Assembly: GCF_009602435.1 (NCBI RefSeq)
Contig: NZ_VZDQ01000026.1
Location: forward strand, 186,001 to 250,000
From: Sediminibacillus terrae
Lineage (GTDB): Bacteria > Bacillota > Bacilli > Bacillales > Amphibacillaceae
Direction of reading: 5' to 3'
DNA: 64,000 nucleotides
Part shown: one piece after another, positions 55,107 through 62,458 of the stretch
Layout of the letters: each line of letters starts with the position of its first letter
How positions within the stretch are numbered: the stretch's first letter is position 1
Notes under the pieces: generated by a model
Told to the model about the DNA's origin: nothing
What the model saw: only the letters and a program-made list of their open reading frames with translations
Databases searched by the model: none
Translations under genes and position numbers: made by a program

Positions 55107-55547
55107 ATGGAGTTTGAATACAAACATATTGTAGCGGCCGTCGACGGTTCAAAAGCTGCGGAACTCGCCTTTAACAAAGCGGTTGATATCGCCAAGCGCA
55201 ACCACGCCCAGCTGATCCTGGCCCATGTCATTGACCATCGCACATTCGCAACTGCTGAAGCTTATGACCGCTCGTTGGCTGAAAGGGCAGAAACTTACGC
55301 GAACGAACTGTTAAACGGTTACCGGGAAAAAGCTGAAAGAAATGGTGTGACCAATATTGTTACCGACATAGAATACGGATCTCCTAAAATCAAAATCGCT
55401 AAAGATATCGCCAGAAAACACAAGGCAGACCTGATTATCTGCGGTGCAACCGGAATGAACGCTGTGGAAAGATTTCTAATTGGCAGTGTTTCCGAAAGTG
55501 TCACTAGATATGCTTCCTGCGATGTGTTAGTAGTAAGAAGCGAATAA
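55107..55547 (+). CDS. Universal stress protein (UspA family)
   Basis: A 146-residue UspA-fold nucleotide-binding protein. N-terminal HIVAAVDGSKAAELAF and the C-terminal ATP-binding loop GATGMNAVERFLIGSVSESV are present, so it should bind ATP like MJ0577-type Usps. Shine-Dalgarno AAAGGAG. Alone on the plus strand, ending at a bidirectional terminator facing the EcsC-family gene. Confidence 0.92.
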   Translation: MEFEYKHIVAAVDGSKAAELAFNKAVDIAKRNHAQLILAHVIDHRTFATAEAYDRSLAERAETYANELLNGYREKAERNGVTNIVTDIEYGSPKIKIAKDIARKHKADLIICGATGMNAVERFLIGSVSESVTRYASCDVLVVRSE

Positions 55548-55556
55548 AAAACAAAA

Positions 55557-55585
55557 GCCTATCCCTAAGGTTTATCGGGATAGGC
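55557..55585. terminator. Bidirectional terminator
   Basis: GCCTATCCC/GGGATAGGC (55557-55565 and 55577-55585) with A4 to the left and TTT to the right lies between two convergent genes, usp and the EcsC-family gene. Confidence 0.8.
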
Positions 55586-55593
55586 TTTAACAG

Positions 55594-56400
55594 TTATACA
55601 ATACACCTTTTTTGATAGAATCGAAGGGAAAACTCGCCGACACGTCTTGCCAGTCGGTAATTCCAGGCAGCCCCCGCAGCTATTCCAAGCAGCGGGACTC
55701 CTTGAACGACTTTTCTTCTAGCTGTTAAAATAAGCAGCGACTTCACCACTTGCTTTATCGGCTGCTGCAGCCAATTTTCGTCTACCAACTCATCATTCCC
55801 CTGATACATGTAATCGGCTGCAGACTTGGTTTCGGAAAGCAGGTTTTGCCATGCTTCCCACTGCATTCTTTTTGGCAGGATGGCGGCTTGAAAAACTTTT
55901 AGTGACAGCATCATTTCAGTCGGCCGACGAATTTCTCGTCCAAATCCCATTGCAATCAACTGGACTAGCCGCAAATTCATAAGCACTTGCAAGGGGAAAT
56001 CCGTTCCAAGTAACAGCACGCCTCCTGTACCCGCGACACCTCCTTGCGCCAAGGCATACAATCGTCCCTTCGCCATTTCCTGCACGGAAATAAAAGAAGA
56101 TTGTTCAATGGTCAATCTTTGCATATCCTCAATCGAATTTATCGACGGAAGAAAAATCCTTCCCTGAGCTATTAATCTTTCCCTTGCTTCCTTTTGCAGT
56201 GCCGAGCCTTGTAAATAGGCGTGTGAATGAAACAATAAATCATCCAAAATACGGAACCATTCGGATTTTTGATTTTCGTTCAATCGATTAACCGTATGGT
56301 ATTGCAAAGCATCATAAAGTCGTTGAAAATCATTGGCCGATTGCGATTCAAGCTTTGTTTCCCAACGGGAGACTTCCTGATTAATCGGACTTGCTGCCAC
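55594..56400 (-). CDS. EcsC-family protein
   Basis: A 268-residue member of the EcsC family (QGGVAGTGGVLLLGTDFPLQVLMNLRL then AMGFGREIRRPTEM). Two hydrophobic stretches may associate with membrane. EcsC in B. subtilis accompanies an ABC transporter, but stand-alone copies such as this have no defined role. GTG start with GAGGGGGAT. It is convergent with the universal stress gene. Confidence 0.82.
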   Translation of the reverse strand: MAASPINQEVSRWETKLESQSANDFQRLYDALQYHTVNRLNENQKSEWFRILDDLLFHSHAYLQGSALQKEARERLIAQGRIFLPSINSIEDMQRLTIEQSSFISVQEMAKGRLYALAQGGVAGTGGVLLLGTDFPLQVLMNLRLVQLIAMGFGREIRRPTEMMLSLKVFQAAILPKRMQWEAWQNLLSETKSAADYMYQGNDELVDENWLQQPIKQVVKSLLILTARRKVVQGVPLLGIAAGAAWNYRLARRVGEFSLRFYQKRCIV

Positions 56401-56695
56401 ACGATCCCCCTCTTCCCTGCTTTTTTTCTATCGTAACACAGGGACAAGACTATGCGCGTGGCATAATTAGAACTTTATGAAACTGCTACATTTGAGTACC
56501 TGAGCAGCTTTTATTCATTCTCATGCTGACAGTTCATACAAATATCAAGACTAGGACATGCCTTCACATTCTTCTGGAACCGAATGAACTTGGCGCAAAG
56601 GGATGTACTATTTGCGCACTTTATGCCCCCTCGCGACAGGAGACGCCACAATAAGTACAGAGCCTGTATTCCATGTGATTCACAGATATGTTAAC
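56401..56695. other. Gap between ackA and the EcsC-family gene
   Basis: Beyond the ackA terminator I find no gene. A GGGACAAGACTATGCGCGTG segment (56441-56460) recalls the repeat-family leader but lacks the hairpin. Confidence 0.35.
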
Positions 56696-56775
56696 CATAA
56701 AAAACCGAACGAGTACGAATTCAAGGATTCGAATCACCGTTCGGTTTTTTTAGCGTGGATATTTTCGGTCCAGCC
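56696..56775 (-). repeat. Terminator of ackA, degenerate terminator-associated repeat (copy F)
   Basis: On the minus strand GGCTGGACCGAAAATATCC (56774-56756) then ACGCTAAAAAAACCGAACGG leads into a hairpin whose second arm is CGTTCGGTTTTTT (56709-56697), with GATTCGAATC inside. It functions as the ackA terminator. Confidence 0.65.
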
Positions 56776-56787
56776 GCTTATTTTTGA

Positions 56788-57972
56788 TTACGCAAGTCTG
56801 ACAGTGTCGCGCGCAATCATGACTTCTTCATTCGTCGGAATGACGAATACTTTAACTGGTGAATGCGGATAGTTGATAAACGCTTCTTTTCCTCTGATAT
56901 TGTTTAGAGATGGATCCCAGTAAACGCCCATGAATTCAAGGCCTTTCAAGACACGTTCACGAATCTCCGTACTGTTTTCTCCAACACCTGCAGTGAAGAT
57001 GATCGCATCCACTCCATGCATTCTTGCAGCATAAGAACCCAGGTATTTATGAATCCTTTCAGCGAACACTTCAAGGGCGAGTTCGGCACGCTCATCCTTA
57101 TCGTCGGCCCGTTCCGTAATGTCTCTTAAGTCACTGGAGAAGCCGGATAATGCAAGCATACCACTTTCTTTATTCAGAACTGTCATCACTTCATTGGCAG
57201 TCTTCCCTGTTTTATCCATGATATAAGGAATCAAAGCTGGGTCAATGTTTCCGGATCTTGTACCCATTGTCACACCTGCTAAAGGAGTGAAGCCCATCGA
57301 GGTATCGATTGATTTCCCATTCTCAATGGCAGCGATACTTGCCCCATTACCCAAGTGGCAGGAAATTAGCCGCAACTGCTCGAGCGGTAAACCAAGCAGT
57401 TCAGCTGCACGTTGAGACACATACTTGTGAGATGTACCATGGAATCCGTACTTTCGGATGCCGTATTTTTCATAGTACTCATATGGCAGGCTATATAAAT
57501 AAGATTGTTCCGGCATTGTCTGGTGAAAAGCTGTATCGAAAACAGCAACTGCCGGAACTTCAGGAAGAATTTCACGGAATGCCCGGATACCGGTAAGGTT
57601 TGCCGGGTTGTGCAACGGCGCCAGGTCTGACACCTCTTCGATTTCTCTGATTACCTCGTCGGTGATTTTCACGGAATCACTGAAACGCTCGCCACCGTGC
57701 ACCACCCGGTGACCAACACCCTCGATTTCATCTAGAGATTGGATCACCCCGGATGCCGTCAGCTTGTCCAACAGCATTTTTACTGCCTGCTCATGGTCGG
57801 GGATATCTGTAGTAGTCTCGTCCTTCTCTCCTGCAGCCTCTAATGTAAAAACAGAGTTTTCGATGCCGATCCGTTCGACAAGGCCTTTTGCAATCACTGT
57901 TTCTTCTGGCATCTCGATCAATTGGAACTTCAGAGAAGAGCTACCTGCATTTATCGCTAATATTTTGCTCAC
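56788..57972 (-). CDS. ackA: Acetate kinase
   Basis: A 394-residue ASKHA-fold kinase making ATP and acetate from acetyl phosphate. [11 protein letters not shown] (5 onwards), [31 protein letters not shown] and FTAGVGENS are canonical. A cre-like CcpA site and plausible promoter lie upstream, arranged as in B. subtilis ackA, so glucose should activate it. It is upstream of nothing on its transcript; terminator copy F follows. Confidence 0.97.
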   Translation of the reverse strand: MSKILAINAGSSSLKFQLIEMPEETVIAKGLVERIGIENSVFTLEAAGEKDETTTDIPDHEQAVKMLLDKLTASGVIQSLDEIEGVGHRVVHGGERFSDSVKITDEVIREIEEVSDLAPLHNPANLTGIRAFREILPEVPAVAVFDTAFHQTMPEQSYLYSLPYEYYEKYGIRKYGFHGTSHKYVSQRAAELLGLPLEQLRLISCHLGNGASIAAIENGKSIDTSMGFTPLAGVTMGTRSGNIDPALIPYIMDKTGKTANEVMTVLNKESGMLALSGFSSDLRDITERADDKDERAELALEVFAERIHKYLGSYAARMHGVDAIIFTAGVGENSTEIRERVLKGLEFMGVYWDPSLNNIRGKEAFINYPHSPVKVFVIPTNEEVMIARDTVRLA

Positions 57973-58020
57973 TATCCTTCAATCCTTTCATTCAAGCGTC
58001 CTTACATACTCCCTTACCCA

Positions 58021-58048
58021 TTTAAACACCGCTTTATCAAGTTTGCAA
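58021..58048 (-). promoter_or_regulatory. Tentative ackA promoter
   Basis: TTGCAA (58048-58043) and TTTAAA (58026-58021), 16 nt apart, would start transcription near 58014, leaving a leader of about 42 nt before the ackA ATG. Confidence 0.4.
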
Positions 58049-58061
58049 TATCAAGGTTTCA

Positions 58062-58077
58062 ATGATAACGCTTGCCT
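58062..58077 (-). promoter_or_regulatory. CcpA-type cre upstream of ackA
   Basis: AGGCAAGCGTTATCAT (58077-58062) matches the cre consensus WTGNAARCGNWWWCAW at all but one position. Its centre is about 55 nt upstream of the inferred start, close to the activating position I recall for B. subtilis ackA. Confidence 0.65.
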
Positions 58078-58116
58078 TCCAAAATCTTTATTTTCAAACT
58101 ATTCGCCGATATTTTT

Positions 58117-59103
58117 TCAAGAAATTCCTTCTTGCTTGAACCACTGGTTTATTTTGACCAGAATGTCATTCATTGCCTGGACATTTTTAAAAGATGGCAG
58201 TTTGGCCATTAATGCTTCTTTTGGAGCTTTGGTGTCTTGTCCTTTTTTTTGCAGCAAAAAGATGCTCTTTGCATTTTGTTCTGATTTAAAAATATTCTCC
58301 GGCAATTGCACAATTCCGAAAATATGGGCGTTTTTCTGCAAGAAGGCATTTAATTGCGATGCCTGGTCACTGTCAAACAAAAAGTTCGGGATGACCAGCA
58401 CCAGGTAACCGCCTTCCTTTGTATATTTGATGCTTTGTTCAATCAATAAGTGATGGGCATAAGAATGGCCTTCTTCTGCCTTAAGCTCGAAATCAGCGGC
58501 AATGATATCATCCGGATAATAGCCTACCGGTAAATCGGAGACAATCAAATCTGCTGATTCCATTAAGAATGGCCGGAGACTGTCCTGATGAAACAATTCC
58601 ATGTCGATTTGTTGGAAATTGGCACTCATCAATGCAATCCGGATTAGGGTGGCATCGACCTCACTGCCAAAAGGCACTGTTTGTTGTTCCAGTTGATTAT
58701 GAACTGCAGTCAACAAGTTTCCTGTACCACAAGCAGGATCAAATAAACGTATTTGTTCCCGGCCTTTCATCAGTTTATTCGCCAAATATCCCGCAAACAT
58801 CGCCACAGTATCGGGAGTGATGAGATGCTGCTGCTGCGTTGCACCTTGCATCCCTTTCAAGGCAGCCAACTGAATCGATTTTCTGATTTCCTCCCGGTCG
58901 AAAGAACTGATTTCCACTTCGCCGGCTTTTTTACGCAAGTGCTGCAGCGCAAATTCACTGAGCTCTTCTGCCGTTTCACCGGTAAAAAAGTACTCCAGCA
59001 CCAGGGCAAGACTGTCCAAATATGGTTGTTCCATCTGATGACCAATTTGTTCTGTGGTTTCGTCCAGAAAGTTATATAGTCTTTCCACATTATTGTGTTC
59101 CAC
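58117..59103 (-). CDS. ytxK: Class I SAM-dependent methyltransferase YtxK
   Basis: A 328-residue N6-adenine-type methyltransferase fold: helical N-terminus (1-95), then FDPACGTGNLLTAV (SAM motif I) and the catalytic-like DLPVGYYPDD where NPPY would be in DNA methylases. The N-P-P-[FY] motif is replaced by DLPVGY, so DNA methylation is doubtful. YtxK is conserved next to ackA/tpx in Bacillus but has no known target. GTG start with GGGGG. Confidence 0.87.
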   Translation of the reverse strand: MEHNNVERLYNFLDETTEQIGHQMEQPYLDSLALVLEYFFTGETAEELSEFALQHLRKKAGEVEISSFDREEIRKSIQLAALKGMQGATQQQHLITPDTVAMFAGYLANKLMKGREQIRLFDPACGTGNLLTAVHNQLEQQTVPFGSEVDATLIRIALMSANFQQIDMELFHQDSLRPFLMESADLIVSDLPVGYYPDDIIAADFELKAEEGHSYAHHLLIEQSIKYTKEGGYLVLVIPNFLFDSDQASQLNAFLQKNAHIFGIVQLPENIFKSEQNAKSIFLLQKKGQDTKAPKEALMAKLPSFKNVQAMNDILVKINQWFKQEGIS

Positions 59104-59211
59104 TTCTTTTCCCCCATTCGTTTACCATCATCAGCCTTTTATTTTAACAAAATCCATCCGTTCCGAGAAAACATATGGCTATGTATTGGTTTTACATTCC
59201 TGATCAGGCAC

Positions 59212-59299
59212 AAAAAGCCCCGAATGCCGGATCCGCCGATGTATAACAAAGAACAAAGCTCCTCGTAAATACAAACCGGCCGGACAAGTCACTCGGGGC
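59212..59299 (-). terminator. Likely terminator of tpx
   Basis: GCCCCGA/TCGGGGC (59299-59293 and 59223-59217) closes a long stem with CCGGC/GCCGG pairing inside, followed by TTTTT on the minus strand. Confidence 0.6.
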
Positions 59300-59326
59300 A
59301 AGTCCTCACTCATTCAACAAATAAAA

Positions 59327-59827
59327 TTAATTCGTTTCTTTTACTGCAGCAAGGGCTTTTTCATAATCAGGATGGTTGGTACCTTCGCTTACATATTCAG
59401 TGTATGCCACCTTGCCGTCCGAATCGATGACAAAAACAGAACGGGCCAGTAGGCGCAGTTCCTCCATCAACACCCCATAATTCAGGGCAAAATCAGCATC
59501 TTTATGGTCGGAAAAAATGTCGATGTGCTGAATATCATTAGCTTGTTTCCAACGCTTCTGCGCAAACGGCAAGTCCATGCTGACAGTCAACACTTTGACA
59601 TTGTCCAGCTTTTCCGCTGCATCATTAAAACGTTGTGTTTGTTCTGCACAAACTCCGGTGTCTACAGAGGGAACGACACTGATCAGTCGTACTTGGCCGC
59701 TGTAATCAGATAAACGGACTTCATTCAAATCATTATCAAGTACTTTAAAATCCGGTGCTGTATCGCCAACTTTCACTTCGTTCCCCCCAAGAGTCATCGG
59801 GGTGCCTTTAAAGGTTACATTCGCCAT
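59327..59827 (-). CDS. tpx: Thiol peroxidase (Tpx), one-cysteine form
   Basis: A 166-residue atypical peroxiredoxin that reduces hydroperoxides in the cytosol. The peroxidatic cysteine C60 in PSVDTGVCAEQTQRF is present. The resolving cysteine expected near residue 94 (RWC in B. subtilis Tpx as I recall) reads RWKQAND, K94, and there is no other cysteine in the protein. So the usual intramolecular disulfide cannot form. ATG 59827 (GGAGG upstream) gives the canonical MANVTFKG start; an upstream ATG at 59845 is less likely. Next to ytfJ as in Bacillus. Confidence 0.94.
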   Translation of the reverse strand: MANVTFKGTPMTLGGNEVKVGDTAPDFKVLDNDLNEVRLSDYSGQVRLISVVPSVDTGVCAEQTQRFNDAAEKLDNVKVLTVSMDLPFAQKRWKQANDIQHIDIFSDHKDADFALNYGVLMEELRLLARSVFVIDSDGKVAYTEYVSEGTNHPDYEKALAAVKETN

Positions 59828-59907
59828 TCTATCAGCCTCCATCATTTATTCTCGTGTTCCATTATGAAGGCATTGAAATGGAATGTCTAACATAAAGACC
59901 GATCCCA

Positions 59908-60453
59908 TCACTCGTCATCACTTTCTTCGGAATCCTCGTCGTCACTTTCTTCTTTGTTTTTCTTATCTTTTCCTTTTTTATCTTTTTTATCTTTTCCTGC
60001 TTTCTCTCCCTTTTCTTTATCTTCTTTCCCGCTTCCTTTTTCCAACTTACCCAGGGTCCCTTTCAGCATTTCCTGGATTTTATCCATCGCTTGCGGGGCG
60101 AAATCCAACAATTTCTCATAAAGGTGGGTACTTTGATCCAGATGTATCATTTGTACGCCTTTTTCATTTACGATCAAAAATGCTATCGGTGTGATGGATA
60201 CTCCCCCACCACTTCCTCCGCCAAACGGCATCCCACTGCCTTCCCCGGAATCGGAGTTGTCTCCCCCGCCCGATGACTGTCCTTTGAATTCAGAGCCGCC
60301 TGCCGCAAAGCCGAACCCCACCCGGGAAACGGTTATGATCATACTGCCATCCGGAGATTCTACTGGATCTCCAATAATCGTATTGACATCGACCATATCT
60401 TTCAGATTTTCCATTGCAGTAGTCATCAAACCCTCAATTGGATGTTCACTCAT
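59908..60453 (-). CDS. ytfJ: Sporulation protein YtfJ (GerW family)
   Basis: A 181-residue GerW-family protein: EHPIEGLMTTAMENL (N-terminus), then PDGSMIITVSRVGFGFAAGG and a Gly/Ser-rich loop (about 78-105), VSITPIAFLIVNEKGVQ, and a Lys/Glu/Asp-rich tail of about 40 residues. In Bacillus GerW helps spore germination and is mother-cell expressed. Shine-Dalgarno AAGGAGG. Directly downstream of ytfI (15-bp gap), forming the ytfI-ytfJ pair. Confidence 0.92.
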   Translation of the reverse strand: MSEHPIEGLMTTAMENLKDMVDVNTIIGDPVESPDGSMIITVSRVGFGFAAGGSEFKGQSSGGGDNSDSGEGSGMPFGGGSGGGVSITPIAFLIVNEKGVQMIHLDQSTHLYEKLLDFAPQAMDKIQEMLKGTLGKLEKGSGKEDKEKGEKAGKDKKDKKGKDKKNKEESDDEDSEESDDE

Positions 60454-60468
60454 TTATTATTAACCTCC

Positions 60469-61104
60469 TTAAGTATTTACCGGTTCATTCACAGACTTCA
60501 TTGTTTTACCTGAGACCTGCTTCATAATATGTCGAATGATGCGTATAGCTTTACCTAAACGAAAGGAAAAGATACACTGCGCTTCTGTAGAAAGAAACTC
60601 ATGTTGGAACAACGGCTGGATATCAATCTCTTCCACCGGCATCTGTTTGACATGAGAACGAAGCCAAGCAATCAAGCTATATTTAATCCCCCATCCAGCA
60701 CCAGCTGCTAAACCCGTAGTTTTTGCATCTGCCAGGCCCAGCTTCGTTCTCCAGGAGAATTGATGAATTGAAATTTTAGATATGAATTCGAGAAATTGTG
60801 GCAGGATAGAACGATAAACTTGGAAGTGATGCTTCAGGTCGCGCCATCTTCGTTTTAACGACTTGACCGGTTCGCTTTCTGGATTTGCCATTTCATTTGA
60901 CTTTGACAGCCCTTTCTTTTCTGACAAAGGGTAAAGTTCTTTATGAAAAACACGGAATCCCAATATCTCCAGCTGGATTTGAAGATAATCGGAGCCGTTT
61001 TCGTATTGATAATCTATCGTCATGTAAACCCGCACACATAAGAGAAGGATAAGGGACAACAAGACAAGAAACAGGATGATACCTGCGGACAGCAGCCAAC
61101 CCAT
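60469..61104 (-). CDS. ytfI: DUF2953 protein YtfI
   Basis: A 211-residue protein with an N-terminal membrane helix (about 5-25, SAGIILFLVLLSLILLLC) and a following domain matching DUF2953 (KISIHQFSWRTKLGLADAKTTGLAAGAGWGIK). Function unknown; sporulation-linked by pairing with ytfJ. Normal length. Upstream lies the nadK gene on the other strand. Confidence 0.9.
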   Translation of the reverse strand: MGWLLSAGIILFLVLLSLILLLCVRVYMTIDYQYENGSDYLQIQLEILGFRVFHKELYPLSEKKGLSKSNEMANPESEPVKSLKRRWRDLKHHFQVYRSILPQFLEFISKISIHQFSWRTKLGLADAKTTGLAAGAGWGIKYSLIAWLRSHVKQMPVEEIDIQPLFQHEFLSTEAQCIFSFRLGKAIRIIRHIMKQVSGKTMKSVNEPVNT

Positions 61105-61295
61105 ACAAACACCTCCATCGTCTCCAGTATTTTCAAAATGACTATGGATTAAACAAGGATTGTTGATTATGTTCCTGCTGGGATTATGAAAAAAAGAATG
61201 ATAACATAAATATAAAGCGTTTACTCACAGGTGCAAGGCTCTGTGAGATGGAGAACAACAAAGGATAACTATACAGTCAGACAGGAGGAAGCAAT

Positions 61296-62096
61296 ATGGA
61301 CAATCGTCGCAACCTTTATTTTTACTACCCAAAAGAAGAGGAACTCGAAAAAAATCTCCAACCATTATTCAAACTTGCAAAAGAGAATGGGTTCAATATT
61401 GTAGACAAGTCAGAGGATGCCAATATCATCATCAGTGTAGGAGGAGACGGGGCCTTTTTACAGGCAGTCAGAAAAACTGGTTTTCGCCAGGATTGCTTGT
61501 ACACAGGCATCGCCAGATCCAATGAAGCTGGTTTGTATTGTGATTTCAACCTCGATAATTATGATGAGATGGTCAATTCTATCCTTCATGAGGAGTTGGA
61601 GGTTCGCCGCTTTCCGGTCATCGATGTTCAGGTCAACCACCAGGCCCACTTTCTATGTTTGAATGAAGCAAGTATCCGATCAACATTGATTAAAACGATC
61701 GTGATGGATGTCTATATCGACGACCAGCATTTTGAAACATTCCGAGGAGATGGCTTGATTGTGGCTACTCCTACCGGCAGTACGGGGTACAATAAATCTA
61801 CCAACGGAGCAGTCGTCGATCCGAAAACACCTTGTTTTCAAGTGACCGAACTGGCATCCTTGAACAATAACCGGTACCGGACGCTTGGGTCTTCCTTTGT
61901 TTTGGACAAGTCGAGAAAGTTGACGTTGAAGGTGATTCAGGATGGAAACGATTATCCGATAATCGGGTTCGACAATGAGGCCTACTCTGTACGGAATATA
62001 CAAGATTTGTCGGTGACCCTGAGTGATAAAATAGTGAAAACGGTAAAATTAAAAAACAACTCATACTGGGACAGAGTGAAAAGAACCTTTTTATAA
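61296..62096 (+). CDS. ppnK: NAD kinase
   Basis: A 266-residue NAD kinase making NADP. IISVGGDGAFLQAVRKT contains the GGDG motif; LCLNEASIRS (NE/D motif) and ATPTGSTGYNKS (conserved TGSTGY-like) are present. Matches the second Bacillus NAD kinase (YtdI) in length and position next to ytfI. Shine-Dalgarno AGGAGG. Followed by a terminator at 62141-62178. Confidence 0.95.
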   Translation: MDNRRNLYFYYPKEEELEKNLQPLFKLAKENGFNIVDKSEDANIIISVGGDGAFLQAVRKTGFRQDCLYTGIARSNEAGLYCDFNLDNYDEMVNSILHEELEVRRFPVIDVQVNHQAHFLCLNEASIRSTLIKTIVMDVYIDDQHFETFRGDGLIVATPTGSTGYNKSTNGAVVDPKTPCFQVTELASLNNNRYRTLGSSFVLDKSRKLTLKVIQDGNDYPIIGFDNEAYSVRNIQDLSVTLSDKIVKTVKLKNNSYWDRVKRTFL

Positions 62097-62140
62097 CTCT
62101 CGTACTCTGATGGAGAAGCTAAGGTGATGACTTAAAAAAG

Positions 62141-62178
62141 GGTCTGTATGGAATTGGATGACCATACGGACCGCTTTT
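62141..62178 (+). terminator. Terminator of the NAD kinase gene
   Basis: GGTCTGTATG/CATACGGACC (62141-62150 and 62163-62172, one T-G pair) is followed by GCTTTT. Confidence 0.7.
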
Positions 62179-62275
62179 CCGTCTAATTTGAAGAAATTGC
62201 TGTCCTCTATTCCTCCGGACTTCAAGCGTGACTTCCGGACATCTCAGAACAGCTGCGCAATACTTCATGAGAAGA

Positions 62276-62320
62276 AAAAAAGAGTGATTTCCATGATGGA
62301 TCAAGGAAATCACTCTTTTT
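62276..62320 (-). terminator. Terminator of the amidohydrolase gene (bidirectional)
   Basis: A perfect 12-bp stem AGAGTGATTTCC/GGAAATCACTCT (62281-62292 and 62305-62316) with T7 on the minus strand and T5 on the plus strand. The rest of the 362-bp gap (to 62458) shows no gene. Confidence 0.85.
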
Positions 62321-62458
62321 CGGTTGGCCACTGTTTGACTGTGAATGTTACCGCAGGCGACACCACCATTTACTCATCGCGCAATCAACAACGAACGCGG
62401 ACAGCGCAAGTGGTTTGGCACAACGTTTCCCTCTGGAATTCACAAATGAGAAAACTAC

